From: Clostridia bacterium
GTDB lineage: Bacteria; Bacillota; Clostridia; Oscillospirales; Acutalibacteraceae
Assembly (NCBI GenBank): GCA_017465085.1
Contig: JAFTWW010000004.1
Coordinates: forward strand, 1-46,295
Direction of reading: 5' to 3'
DNA: 46,295 nucleotides
The notes beneath the pieces are model-generated. The model made no database searches. It was given only the letters and a program-made list of their open reading frames with translations, and was not told the origin of the DNA. Positions 1 to 8,986 of the stretch are shown here, in pieces. The stretch's first letter is position 1; each line of letters starts with the position of its first letter. Made by a program: the position numbers and the translations under genes.

Positions 1-55
1 ATTCTCTCCCTCCGTCTTTTGCTTCGCAAAATCCACCTCCCTCATCAGATGGAGG
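1..55. repeat. Intergenic palindromic repeat, cut by the window edge
   Basis: Non-coding, with two short hairpins: TTTTGC-TTC-GCAAAA (17-31) and CCTCC...GGAGG (36-40 with 51-55). The C/T-rich CTCCCTCC start and the GGAGGC end look like the dispersed intergenic repeats common in gut Clostridia genomes. No second copy is visible in this window, so the repeat status is inferred from form only, and the left part is missing. Confidence 0.4.
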
Positions 56-102
56 CATAGGCTCATTTAACGTTTTTATTGTTCATCGGTTAACCTCTTT
101 TG

Positions 103-128
103 AACCACGCGACTATCGCGTGGTTTTC
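103..128 (+). terminator. Hairpin terminator for a gene left of the window
   Basis: A perfect 10-bp stem, AACCACGCGA (103-112) with TCGCGTGGTT (116-125), has a 3-nt loop and is followed by a short T run. It probably ends a plus-strand gene lying outside the window. Confidence 0.5.
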
Positions 129-135
129 GTTATAC

Positions 136-164
136 AAAAAGCGGATAGCCAAACGGCCATCCGC
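136..164 (-). terminator. Rho-independent terminator of the deacetylase gene
   Basis: Read on the minus strand, GCGGATGGCC pairs with GGCTATCCGC (one G-T wobble) around a 4-nt loop, followed by TTTTTG. It starts 7 bases past the deacetylase stop codon. Confidence 0.85.
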
Positions 165-171
165 AAATAAT

Positions 172-1416
172 TTAAGGCAGGGTTGCATAGGTATTGTAGG
201 ATTTATAAGCCACCCCTAAATCAATTTTTCCGTTATAAACCATAAGTAATTCGGGAACGGTTACAAAGGTATATCCCTGAGGCTCCATATCATCAATGAA
301 TTTCATTGAAGCATCCACCGAGGGAGTTTTAACATGCATAAGCACAATACTGCCGGGCTTTGCCTGCTTTACAAGCGCGCTGTAAATATCGCTTGAAGGC
401 TTAGAGCCATCAGCATCGCCAAAGCTTGTGTTAGTATCAACCAAAACGAGATTATTATTGGTGGATAGGGTTTTGGCATCATACTTGCCGTTGGGGGCAT
501 TACCCGTTCCGCTCTTGGCATAAATAAGGCCGGGAACTCGAAGCAGAAAATCGTTATAGCCAAACTTCGATTCCAGAATTTCACTTAACTCAAGAACATC
601 TCTTTCGGGGTCTAACGGTGTGGTTTTATCAGATTTTGTTGCGTGATAAAGCGGCACGTGCGACATCGAGTGATTGCCGACAATATGGCCTTCATCAATC
701 ATACGCTTAATCAAGCTTTCGTTGCTTGATTTAATGTTTTTGCCGATAAGGAAGAAAACCGCAGGAACATTTCTTTCCTTAAGCCCATCAAGAAGATCCT
801 TAGTATCTTCATTGGGGGCATCATCATAGGTTAGCGCTACCAGATTATCGGATTTCTGGAAAGCATAGGTTGCCCATTCATAAGCTTTGGAAATATCGCC
901 GCTTACACCGTTTTTAACCGAATCTCTACCCGTTTTGATTAGAAGAGCCCTCATATCGGCGCAATAGGCAGTAAGCTTTTTATTGTAATCAGTAAGCCAA
1001 TTAAGCTCATCCTCGGCAGCTTTACCCGAATATTTTGGATAACTAAAGGCATCGTAGCCTTTACCGAGCTTTTTTAGGCCATTCTGGTATCTTGTAATCT
1101 CAGGCTCTAACTTTTCATTCTTCTCTTTAAGGCCCTTAATCTTATATGTAGTCAAAAAATCATCACTTTCATCATTGTTCTGTGTAGTGGAAGATGTATC
1201 ATCCTTTGAAGATGTATCATCATTTGAAGATGTATCCTCTTTGGAAGATGTTTTATCCTTAGACGAGGTACCTTTATCCTTATCGCTATCATCTGCAGGT
1301 ATATCCTCATACACAACGATATAGGAAAAATCATCGCTATCATCACCGCCGGAGCAACCTCCGAGAGTTGCAACCAACATAAACGCCAATGTTATGGCTA
1401 AAACTTTTTTTAACAT
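172..1416 (-). CDS. Polysaccharide deacetylase family lipoprotein
   Basis: Probable NodB-fold (carbohydrate esterase 4 type) deacetylase anchored outside the membrane, likely acting on peptidoglycan or another N-acetylated glycan. The 414-residue start (MLKKVLAI) is chosen because AAAGGAG lies just upstream; the longer frame has no ribosome site and would bury the signal peptide. Residues 1-20 form a lipoprotein signal with lipidated Cys21. A Ser/Thr/Asp/Lys-rich linker follows at about 40-85, partly encoded by four 18-bp tandem repeats (1190-1261). The catalytic domain starts near 190. Motif 1 reads TYDDAP (196-201) instead of the usual TFDDGP, motif 2 is HSMSH (249-253), and later RVPG and LMH motifs match the family. 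Both aspartates and both histidines for metal binding are kept, so activity is plausible. The substrate is unknown. Confidence 0.85.
   Translation of the reverse strand: MLKKVLAITLAFMLVATLGGCSGGDDSDDFSYIVVYEDIPADDSDKDKGTSSKDKTSSKEDTSSNDDTSSKDDTSSTTQNNDESDDFLTTYKIKGLKEKNEKLEPEITRYQNGLKKLGKGYDAFSYPKYSGKAAEDELNWLTDYNKKLTAYCADMRALLIKTGRDSVKNGVSGDISKAYEWATYAFQKSDNLVALTYDDAPNEDTKDLLDGLKERNVPAVFFLIGKNIKSSNESLIKRMIDEGHIVGNHSMSHVPLYHATKSDKTTPLDPERDVLELSEILESKFGYNDFLLRVPGLIYAKSGTGNAPNGKYDAKTLSTNNNLVLVDTNTSFGDADGSKPSSDIYSALVKQAKPGSIVLMHVKTPSVDASMKFIDDMEPQGYTFVTVPELLMVYNGKIDLGVAYKSYNTYATLP
1190..1261 (-). repeat. Four 18-bp tandem repeats in the deacetylase linker
   Basis: Four imperfect copies of an 18-bp unit beginning GAAGATGTATC (plus-strand starts 1190, 1208, 1226, 1244) encode six-residue DTSSxD-like units of the surface linker. 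Such repeats can gain or lose copies by slippage without breaking the frame. Confidence 0.8.
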
Positions 1417-1447
1417 AAATAAACTCCTTTCAAGACCGATTAAGTTT

Positions 1448-1476
1448 ATATTATCGTAACAAACAATTTTTGTCAA
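1448..1476 (-). promoter_or_regulatory. Sigma-A promoter of the deacetylase gene
   Basis: On the minus strand there is TTGACA (1476-1471), a 17-bp spacer and TAATAT (1453-1448), about 30 bases upstream of the AAAGGAG and the chosen ATG. Confidence 0.7.
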
Positions 1477-1477
1477 T

Positions 1478-1508
1478 AAAAAAAACGGAGCAGGTTTTTC
1501 CTACTCCG
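1478..1508 (-). terminator. Terminator of the glgP-GH13 operon
   Basis: On the minus strand CGGAGTAGG pairs with CCTGCTCCG (one T-G wobble) around AAAAA, followed by eight T. It lies 11 bases past the stop of the GH13 gene and separates it from the deacetylase promoter. Confidence 0.85.
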
Positions 1509-1518
1509 CTTTATAGTA

Positions 1519-3375
1519 TCAGGTTGTGATAATAGCAAATCCGTTACTTTTAACGAATATTTTACCGTCGCGTAGCTGACCGCCGAGAATCTGTTTAATA
1601 TCATCAGCCGCAAAGGGTAAATCCAATTCTATATCCTCGGCCCTTCTGTTTACAAAGGTAGCCGCCATTGAGCTATCATTTACTCTTGTAAAACCGAATA
1701 CGCCTTCAAAGTTTGCAACTATCTTAAATGCACCGTTTTTATAGGCATCGCAGTTGGTTCGAAGACTGCCTAATTGCCTATAAAACTCTAAAATCTCTTC
1801 ATCCTCATTACCCCAAGGATATGTGGCGCGGCAAAACGGATCGCCAAAGCCCTGAACACCCGCCTCATCGCCGTAATATAGCGAGGGTACGCCCGGTAAG
1901 GTATATTGTAAAGCGGCGGCAATAAAGAGATAATCCTTGGCAAGCTTATATTCTTCCTCACAAAGCCTTAAGCCTGACTGCTCAGGTCTGTTGTGGGCGC
2001 TTCCATCTCCTTTTATAAGCCTTGTTAAAATTCGGGCGGTATCGTGGGTGCCAATATGGTTCATCAGCACATCTAAAACACATTTCGGGTAGTTTTCAAC
2101 AATGTTCATTACCGTGTTTGCAATTATCTGCTGATTACCCGTTCTAACAAATTCAACTATTGAATTTGCAAAGGGATAATTCATAACCGAATCAAGCTGA
2201 CTGCCTCTTATAAACCGCCTTCTGCTTCCATAACTGATTTTATTGGAAGCATCCTCCCATACCTCACCTAACAGCAGGGCATTTCCATCCTCGGTTTTAA
2301 TGGCTTTTCTTATATTATCAAGAAACTCATCGGGAAGCTCATCGGCAACATCAAGTCTGAACCCTTTAACACCTTTTTTAAGCCAATATCTGATAACACC
2401 GTTTTCGCCTGTTATAAATTCGGTAAATGCGGGATCATTTTCCTCCACCTCGGGAAGCGTTTTTATACCCCACCAGGAAGCGTAATCATCCTTGCTTGCG
2501 CCAAATTTGTACCAGCTTCTATACGGAGAATTATCATCATTATAAGCGCCGCCGCTACCGTATCTATTGCGGCGGTTAAAATATATGCTATCATCTCCCG
2601 TGTGGGAAAATACGCCATCAAGGATTATATAAATTCCGAGATTTTCCGCTTCCTCACACAACTGCTCTAAATCTTTTTCATCACCCAGAATGCTATCAAT
2701 TTTAAGATAATCAGCAGTATTATATCTATGATTTGAATGGGCCTCAAAAATGGGATTTAGATAAACACAGTTAACACCAAGTGATTTAAGATATGGCAAT
2801 TTTTCTTTTATACCTTGCAAATCTCCGCCGTAATAATCGTTACCAAGCGAACACAAATCACCGTTCTGGCGATATTCGGGCTCCTTGCTCCAATCACCGC
2901 TTATATATCTATCGTCGGGTATATTCTGCTTTATCTTTCCCGAGTTATAAAATCTATCGGGGAAGATCTGATAGATAATTCCACCCCTTAACCACTCAGG
3001 CACCTTGAAATCTTTTTCATAAACCGTTAACTGCCAAGGAATACAGGTATCCCTTGAAACAACGCCTAAGCTCTCGCCTTGCTTCGTAATGAAGAAATCA
3101 CCGTAATCGCTCGTATATTTGAAGCAATAAAAATACAGCCCCTCTTCCCTATTGATTTCGCAATCATAAAACCTGTAATTATCCAAGGTTTCGCGGGGGA
3201 TCATCTCTATATAAGTATAATCGCTATCGCGGTCATTTTTTATCATTAAATACACATTATGACAATGGGCATCAAAGTGCAAAAGCACTCTAAGCCGCAG
3301 GGTTTCCCCTGCGGCTATGGCGCCGAATTTCAAGCGGTAAATCGGATTTCTCGAATCAAAAGGATAATATTCCAT
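1519..3375 (-). CDS. GH13 alpha-glucan hydrolase (neopullulanase/cyclomaltodextrinase type)
   Basis: Alpha-amylase-superfamily enzyme of 618 residues that hydrolyses alpha-1,4 (possibly alpha-1,6) bonds in maltodextrins, pullulan or cyclodextrins. An N-terminal beta-rich domain (about 1-125, CBM34-like by position) precedes the barrel, which opens with the GGIIYQIFPDRF motif. The conserved regions are visible: DGVFSH, GFRLDVADE (nucleophile D342), GEVWED (acid/base E371) and HIGTHDT (D445). There is no signal peptide, so the enzyme is cytoplasmic. Its gene starts 2 bases after the glycogen phosphorylase stop and shares its transcript. Trimming of branches or short dextrins would supply linear ends to the phosphorylase. 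The exact substrate within GH13 cannot be fixed from sequence alone. Confidence 0.9.
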   Translation of the reverse strand: MEYYPFDSRNPIYRLKFGAIAAGETLRLRVLLHFDAHCHNVYLMIKNDRDSDYTYIEMIPRETLDNYRFYDCEINREEGLYFYCFKYTSDYGDFFITKQGESLGVVSRDTCIPWQLTVYEKDFKVPEWLRGGIIYQIFPDRFYNSGKIKQNIPDDRYISGDWSKEPEYRQNGDLCSLGNDYYGGDLQGIKEKLPYLKSLGVNCVYLNPIFEAHSNHRYNTADYLKIDSILGDEKDLEQLCEEAENLGIYIILDGVFSHTGDDSIYFNRRNRYGSGGAYNDDNSPYRSWYKFGASKDDYASWWGIKTLPEVEENDPAFTEFITGENGVIRYWLKKGVKGFRLDVADELPDEFLDNIRKAIKTEDGNALLLGEVWEDASNKISYGSRRRFIRGSQLDSVMNYPFANSIVEFVRTGNQQIIANTVMNIVENYPKCVLDVLMNHIGTHDTARILTRLIKGDGSAHNRPEQSGLRLCEEEYKLAKDYLFIAAALQYTLPGVPSLYYGDEAGVQGFGDPFCRATYPWGNEDEEILEFYRQLGSLRTNCDAYKNGAFKIVANFEGVFGFTRVNDSSMAATFVNRRAEDIELDLPFAADDIKQILGGQLRDGKIFVKSNGFAIITT

Positions 3376-3377
3376 AA

Positions 3378-5780
3378 TTACTTTACAGGATCAATATGCC
3401 AGATGTTCTTTGCATAATCATCAATGGAGCGGTCAGCAGCAAAAATACCCGATTTTGCAATATTAACAAGTGACATCTTATTCCATACCTCAGGTTGATT
3501 ATAAAGCTTAGTGGCCTTTTTCTGCGCATTACAGTAATCCGAGAAATCAGCAAGAGCCATATATCTATCAACGTTTTTAAGAGTGTTGTAGATATTATCA
3601 AAGGGCTTGCCATCAATACCCTTGCCGATAAAGTCAAGAGCATTTTTAAGCTCGGGATTATTATTGTAATACTGCAAGGGTGAATAACCCTCCTTCTGCA
3701 GCTTTAACACCTCGGGTGTATGCATACCGAAGATAATAATATTATCATCACCAACAGCGCTATGAATTTCCACATTAGCGCCATCCTCGGTGCCAAGGGT
3801 GATGGCGCCATTCATCATAAATTTCATATTACTTGTACCCGAAGCCTCGGTTGAAGCAAGTGAAATTTGTTCGCTGATTTCGGCGGCAGGTATCATAAGC
3901 TCCGCAAGAGTCACCTTATAATCCTCTAGGAAGAGCACCTTCATTTTATCGCTTAGCATACGGTCGTTATTTATAACCTTAGAAAGCTTATAAATCATCT
4001 GAATAATCTCTTTTGCAAAGAGGTAACCCGATGCCGCCTTAGCGCCGAAAATATAGGTTTTAGGTGTAAACTCAGCATTTGGATTGTTGCTCAAATAGAG
4101 GTAATCATTGATAATGTGCAAGGCGTTCATATGCTGACGCTTGTATTCGTGAAGTCTCTTAACCTGCATATCCACAATGGAGTTGGGATCAATATCCATT
4201 GAATAGTTATTTTTAATATAGTTCGAAAGTCTTACCTTATTTGAAAGCTTAATCTCGGCAAGTCGTGAAAGCACGACCTTATCATCGGTGAACGCCATCA
4301 GCTTTTCAAGCTCGGAAGCATCCTTAATAAAACCATCGCCGATAAGCTCGGTGATGAGAGAGGTAAGCTCGGGATTTGCCTGACAAAGCCATCTGCGGTG
4401 GGCAATACCGTTGGTAACATTAGTAAACTTTTCAGGAGTCATTTTATAATAATCGTTGAAAAGCTCATCGGTTATAATCTTACTATGAAGCTTTGATACA
4501 CCGTTAACAGTATGACAGGTGGCAACGCAAAGGTTAGCCATTCTTACAACACCGTTCTGTATAACAGCGGTTTTTTCTGCAAGATTATAATCCCCAGTGG
4601 TATTTATTATGTGCTCTCTGTAACGGCGGTCAATTTCTTTAACTATCTGATAAATTCGTGGTAATCTTTCTTTAAATAACTCAACCTGCCAACATTCGAG
4701 AGCCTCAGACATAATGGTATGATTGGTATAAGCAACAGTTCTTGTTACAATATCCCAAGCTTTTTCCCATGAGTATCCGCACTCATCAAGCAATAAACGC
4801 ATAAGCTCGGGTATAGATAGCGTGGGATGGGTATCGTTAATGTGAATAGCTACCTTTTCGGGAAGATTATCAAGTGTGCTATACTTACGCATATGGCGGT
4901 TAAGAATATCCTGAACTGAGGCAGATACAAGGAAATACTGCTGCCTTAATCGAAGAGATTTTCCCTCAATGTGATTATCTTCGGGATAAAGTATCTTTGA
5001 AATGGCCTCAGTCATTGCTCTTTGCTCAAGGGCGCGTACATAGTCTCCCTGATTGAAGGCAGACATATTAAAGTCCTGACACTCAGCGCTCCACAAACGA
5101 AGAACATTTACTGTTTTACCATCCTTGCCTGCTACCTTAAGGTCATAGGGTACTGCCTTAACGGTGTGGTAATCCTTATGCTCAACATAGTGATAGCCGT
5201 TTTCCCAACGTTCATCTATTCTGCCATCAAAATTTACATCTACCGCAGAGGAAGGACGCTGCTCAAGCCACACGCTACCGCCAGGCAACCAAAAATCAGG
5301 CATTTCGGTCTGCCAACCATCAACAAGCTTCTGACGGAAGATACCGAGCTCATATTTGATGCAATAGCCCATAGCAGAATATCCGCCTGTGGAGAGGCCA
5401 TCAAGGAAGCAGGCTGCAAGACGTCCAAGACCCCCGTTACCCAGACCCGCATCGGGCTCACATTCATAGAGATTATCAAGCTTCACCTTAAACTTTTTAA
5501 GTGCCTCTTCCATCTCCTCGGTTAAACCTAAGTTATATAGATTATTTTTAAGGGAGCGGCCCATAAGAAATTCCATACTGAGATAATAAACAGTTTTTGC
5601 CTCCTGCTCATCAACGCTCTTCTTAAACTGAGCCTTTCTCTCGCTCATAATATCAAGCAGAACCATAACGCAGGCCTTATAGAAAATCTCATCAGAAGCA
5701 AGCTTCGGAGAAACGCCGAAATTATGGGAGAGCTTACGCTCAATCATACCTGCTAAATCCACTGCGGTGTACTGTTTCAT
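3378..5780 (-). CDS. glgP: Glycogen/maltodextrin phosphorylase
   Basis: Pyridoxal-phosphate enzyme that removes glucose units from alpha-1,4-glucans as glucose-1-phosphate (glycosyltransferase family 35). It has 800 residues, normal for the family. The PLP-binding signature EASGTSNMKFMMNG is present with Lys653 as the expected Schiff-base lysine, and the N-terminal part carries YYLSMEFLMGRSL and NGGLGRLAACF. The start is ATG with ACGGAG about 9 bases upstream. It is first in a two-gene operon with the GH13 enzyme, so the pair looks dedicated to stored glycogen or imported maltodextrin. No glycogen synthesis genes and no maltodextrin transporter lie nearby. Confidence 0.95.
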   Translation of the reverse strand: MKQYTAVDLAGMIERKLSHNFGVSPKLASDEIFYKACVMVLLDIMSERKAQFKKSVDEQEAKTVYYLSMEFLMGRSLKNNLYNLGLTEEMEEALKKFKVKLDNLYECEPDAGLGNGGLGRLAACFLDGLSTGGYSAMGYCIKYELGIFRQKLVDGWQTEMPDFWLPGGSVWLEQRPSSAVDVNFDGRIDERWENGYHYVEHKDYHTVKAVPYDLKVAGKDGKTVNVLRLWSAECQDFNMSAFNQGDYVRALEQRAMTEAISKILYPEDNHIEGKSLRLRQQYFLVSASVQDILNRHMRKYSTLDNLPEKVAIHINDTHPTLSIPELMRLLLDECGYSWEKAWDIVTRTVAYTNHTIMSEALECWQVELFKERLPRIYQIVKEIDRRYREHIINTTGDYNLAEKTAVIQNGVVRMANLCVATCHTVNGVSKLHSKIITDELFNDYYKMTPEKFTNVTNGIAHRRWLCQANPELTSLITELIGDGFIKDASELEKLMAFTDDKVVLSRLAEIKLSNKVRLSNYIKNNYSMDIDPNSIVDMQVKRLHEYKRQHMNALHIINDYLYLSNNPNAEFTPKTYIFGAKAASGYLFAKEIIQMIYKLSKVINNDRMLSDKMKVLFLEDYKVTLAELMIPAAEISEQISLASTEASGTSNMKFMMNGAITLGTEDGANVEIHSAVGDDNIIIFGMHTPEVLKLQKEGYSPLQYYNNNPELKNALDFIGKGIDGKPFDNIYNTLKNVDRYMALADFSDYCNAQKKATKLYNQPEVWNKMSLVNIAKSGIFAADRSIDDYAKNIWHIDPVK

Positions 5781-5826
5781 AACAACAACTCCGTAAAATA
5801 GTATATATTTTTATTATTTGTTTTCT

Positions 5827-5855
5827 ATAATACAATATTCAGCCGCTTTTTTCAA
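5827..5855 (-). promoter_or_regulatory. Sigma-A promoter of the glgP operon
   Basis: On the minus strand TTGAAA (5855-5850), a 17-bp spacer and TATTAT (5832-5827) lie about 45 bases upstream of glgP. The rest of the 290-base gap to azlC (5781-6070) is AT-rich and shows no other gene. Confidence 0.7.
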
Positions 5856-6012
5856 GTAGTATCGATAACTTATTTTTTGCAATTTTTTGAGCATATTGCA
5901 CAACTCTCTTGATATTTTATGTCAAATTGAAAAAATGAATATGCAAAAATTACAATAAAACGCTGAAAATCAATTGCAGATACATTATAAATATTTATTT
6001 TATATTTACCCA

Positions 6013-6041
6013 TTGCCACCTTTTAACTTTTGGTGTATAAT
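6013..6041 (+). promoter_or_regulatory. Sigma-A promoter of the azlCD operon
   Basis: TTGCCA (6013-6018), exactly 17 bp, then TATAAT (6036-6041). The leader is about 25 bases, with AAGGGG at 6059-6064 as the ribosome site. No attenuator or operator is obvious. Confidence 0.75.
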
Positions 6042-6070
6042 AGTTTTATCTATACACTAAGGGGCACTTT

Positions 6071-6787
6071 ATGAAAAAGAAGAATTTTATTAAGGGAATC
6101 AAGGATGGCTTCCCTATATGCATAGGATACTTTTCGGTCGCTTTCGCATTTGGCATCTTTGCAGTAGCAAACGGTCTTTCTTCCCTCGAGGCACTATTTA
6201 TTTCCATGACTAATGTTACCTCCGCGGGTCAGCTTGCGGCTGTACCAATAATTGCAGGTGGCGGCAGTTTTATCGAGCTTGGTATGACTCAGGTTATCAT
6301 CAATCTTCGTTATGCGCTTATGTCGATTTCCCTATCACAGAAATTCGATTCAGGTATAACGCTTAAGGATCGCCTGCTCATCGCTTTTGTAAATACAGAT
6401 GAGGTATTCGCCGTTGCAACATCGCAGAGGGGATTACTGAGCAAATACTATATGTTCGGTCTTATTCTCACTCCATTTTTAGGATGGAGCACGGGCACCA
6501 TTATAGGCGCCGTTGCAGGTGACATATTACCAAGCATCATCACGGATTCCTTAAGCCTTGCTATCTACGGTATGTTCATCGCGATTGTTGTTCCCGAAAT
6601 CAAGGCCAACAAATCCACCTTTGCTTGTGTTATGATAGCCATTGCTTTAAGCTGCTCTTTCTATTTCATTCCTATTCTTAAATCGGTGCCAAGCGGCTTT
6701 GCTATAATAATCTGCGCCCTTGTTTCAGCAGGAATTATGGCTATTGTCTCCCCCATAGATACAAAGGAGGCAGAAGAAAATGTTTGA
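6071..6787 (+). CDS. azlC: AzlC family amino-acid exporter, large subunit
   Basis: Large membrane subunit of the AzlC-AzlD (BrnF-type) branched-chain amino-acid exporter. It has 238 residues with about seven hydrophobic segments and the family's N-terminal signature around the GQLAAVPIIAGGGS stretch, followed by the arginine-containing NLRYALMS. The gene begins behind AAGGGG and overlaps azlD by 8 bases, which suggests coupled translation of the two subunits. In characterised relatives the pair exports leucine, isoleucine, valine or methionine. The substrate here is not visible from sequence. Confidence 0.9.
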   Translation: MKKKNFIKGIKDGFPICIGYFSVAFAFGIFAVANGLSSLEALFISMTNVTSAGQLAAVPIIAGGGSFIELGMTQVIINLRYALMSISLSQKFDSGITLKDRLLIAFVNTDEVFAVATSQRGLLSKYYMFGLILTPFLGWSTGTIIGAVAGDILPSIITDSLSLAIYGMFIAIVVPEIKANKSTFACVMIAIALSCSFYFIPILKSVPSGFAIIICALVSAGIMAIVSPIDTKEAEENV

Positions 6788-7097
6788 TGCTAAATTTTTT
6801 ATCTACCTTGCCGTGATGGCGGGTGTTACCTATCTTATCAGAATGATACCGTTAGTACTTTTCAAAAAGAAAATAACTAACAAATTCTTCTTATCCCTAC
6901 TGCATTACATACCCTATGCAGTTTTAAGCGCTATGACGGTACCCGCCGCCTTCTTCGCCACCGACCATATTCTATCGGCAGTTATAGGCGTTTTATTTGC
7001 GCTTATCCTTGCTTATAAGAATAAAAGTTTGATTATAGTAGCGGCCGGCGCCACGGTTGGCGTTCTGCTTACAGAACTGATATATTTAATGGTATAA
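6780..7097 (+). CDS. azlD: AzlD family amino-acid exporter, small subunit
   Basis: Small partner of AzlC, 105 residues with four predicted membrane segments and the family-typical TYLIRMIPLVLF near the N-terminus. Its ATG lies inside the 3' end of azlC, with AGGAGG-like bases (AAAGGAGG) upstream in the azlC coding sequence. The length and pairing are normal. It should act only as a complex with AzlC. Confidence 0.88.
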   Translation: MFDAKFFIYLAVMAGVTYLIRMIPLVLFKKKITNKFFLSLLHYIPYAVLSAMTVPAAFFATDHILSAVIGVLFALILAYKNKSLIIVAAGATVGVLLTELIYLMV

Positions 7098-7113
7098 AAC
7101 AAGGAGTTTTATC

Positions 7114-8967
7114 ATGCCTTTTTTACCTATTACCAAGGAAGAAATGTTAGAACGGGGTTGGTTTTATCCCGATTTTGTTATTGTAACGGGTGACGCTTAT
7201 GTTGATCACCCTTCCTTTGGCACGGCTGTAATTTCGCGTGTGCTTGAAAGCGAGGGCTTTAATGTTTGCATTCTATCGCAGCCGAAAAGTGATAGTGATT
7301 ATCTACGCTTCGGTAGGCCCCGTTATGCCTTTCTCGTAAACGGCGGTAATATTGACTCTATGGTAGCGCACTACACCGCCGCAAAGAAAAAAAGAAGCGA
7401 TGATGCATATACCCCAGGCGGCAAAGCAGGTGCAAGGCCCGATAGAGCGGTAATTGTATATTCCAAAAACATACGCCGCCTTTTCGGAGATGTGCCTATC
7501 GCCATCGGCGGTATTGAGGCTTCACTTAGAAGATTTGCACACTATGATTATTGGGATGATTGCGTTAAAAAATCCATATTGATTGATTCGTGCGCCGACC
7601 TACTTATGTACGGTATGGGTGAAAGACATATTCGTGAGATTGCAAACCGTCTTAAAAACGGCGAAAGCATAAAAGAGCTAACCGATATCAAGGGTACCTG
7701 CTACGGCGTTAAAACCCACGATTATAAACCTATGCCCGTTAAGGAGTGCCCAAGCTTTGAGGCAGTTTCACAGGCCACCGATGAGGGTAAAAAACTATAT
7801 GCAAAATCCTGCAAAATTCAACAAGAGGAGCACGATGCGCTCAGAGGTAAAACTGTTATTCAGCGTCACGGGGATATAATTATAGTTCAAAATCCCCCAT
7901 CTCCCCCTCTTACTACCGAGGAGATGGACAAGGTCTATTCTCTACTCTTTATGCGCGATTACCACCCCTCATACAAGGCTTTGGGCGGAGTTCCCGGAAT
8001 TGAAGAGGTTAAATTTTCAGTAATTCATAATCGCGGCTGTTTTGGCGCATGTAATTTCTGCTCACTTGCCTATCATCAGGGAAGGCAAATCAGCTGTAGA
8101 AGTCACGAATCTGTTATTGAAGAAGCCAAAAAGATAACCGAAATGGATGATTTCAAGGGTTATATTCACGATATTGGAGGTCCTACCGCCAATTTCCGCG
8201 CTCCATCCTGCGAAGGACAGCTTAAGAAGGGCCTTTGCCCCGATAAAAAGTGTTTGGCACCCTCAATTTGCCCTGCGGTTAGGGTTGACCACAGCGATTA
8301 TCTCAGTTTGCTCAGAAAATTAAGGGCGCTACCGAAAGTAAAAAAGGTGTTTATCCGTTCAGGAATCAGATTTGATTATTTAATTGCCGATAGCGATGAA
8401 ACCTTTTTTAAGGAGCTCGTCGAACACCACACAAGCGGTCAGCTAAAGGTTGCTCCCGAGCACTGCTCAAACAATGTTTTAAGGCGGATGGGTAAACCAT
8501 CGGTTGAGGTGTATAACAAATTCAAAAAGCGCTTTTATGAGCTCACCAAAAGTATGGGTAAAAATCAGTTTTTGGTACCCTATCTTATGTCCTCACATCC
8601 GGGAAGCACCATAGACGATGCCATTCAGCTTGCAAATTTCCTTAAAAAAGAGGGGATTCATCCCGAACAGGTGCAGGATTTTTATCCCACACCGGGTACC
8701 GTTTCCACCTGTATGTTTTACACAGGGCTTGATCCATATACTATGGAAGAGGTATATGTACCGAGGACTCCCGAGGAAAAGGCAGAACAAAGAGCTTTAT
8801 TGCAATATTTCCGCCCTGAAAACAAAAAGCTTGTTATTGCGGCTCTTAAAAGGGCAAAGAGATATGACCTTATAGGTACGGGCAAAAACTGTCTTGTGGT
8901 GCCCGATACCCCACTTAAAAATAATAATTTTAAGAAGAAACCTATAAAAAAGCGACGCGGAAAATAA
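7114..8967 (+). CDS. ygiQ: YgiQ family radical SAM protein
   Basis: Radical S-adenosylmethionine protein of the YgiQ family (617 residues). An N-terminal cobalamin-binding-like region (about 1-200) is followed by the SAM-cluster motif CFGACNFC (C309, C313, C316). The C-terminal part carries the lysine-rich tail seen in the family (KKKPIKKRRGK). The reaction of YgiQ proteins is not established; a role in RNA or protein modification has been suggested only from the fold. An AAGGAG lies upstream of the ATG. It follows azlD by 16 bases and probably shares that transcript, though the functional link is unclear. Confidence 0.92.
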   Translation: MPFLPITKEEMLERGWFYPDFVIVTGDAYVDHPSFGTAVISRVLESEGFNVCILSQPKSDSDYLRFGRPRYAFLVNGGNIDSMVAHYTAAKKKRSDDAYTPGGKAGARPDRAVIVYSKNIRRLFGDVPIAIGGIEASLRRFAHYDYWDDCVKKSILIDSCADLLMYGMGERHIREIANRLKNGESIKELTDIKGTCYGVKTHDYKPMPVKECPSFEAVSQATDEGKKLYAKSCKIQQEEHDALRGKTVIQRHGDIIIVQNPPSPPLTTEEMDKVYSLLFMRDYHPSYKALGGVPGIEEVKFSVIHNRGCFGACNFCSLAYHQGRQISCRSHESVIEEAKKITEMDDFKGYIHDIGGPTANFRAPSCEGQLKKGLCPDKKCLAPSICPAVRVDHSDYLSLLRKLRALPKVKKVFIRSGIRFDYLIADSDETFFKELVEHHTSGQLKVAPEHCSNNVLRRMGKPSVEVYNKFKKRFYELTKSMGKNQFLVPYLMSSHPGSTIDDAIQLANFLKKEGIHPEQVQDFYPTPGTVSTCMFYTGLDPYTMEEVYVPRTPEEKAEQRALLQYFRPENKKLVIAALKRAKRYDLIGTGKNCLVVPDTPLKNNNFKKKPIKKRRGK

Positions 8968-8986
8968 AAATTAAAGGTATGATAAT

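Noticed and set aside
1190-1261. Regular 18-bp repeats that might suggest CRISPR
   Set aside because: The units are directly adjacent with no spacers and encode an in-frame DTSS linker of the deacetylase.
5022-5525. 167-codon plus-strand frame
   Set aside because: It lies wholly antisense to glgP, has no ribosome site and no recognisable domain.
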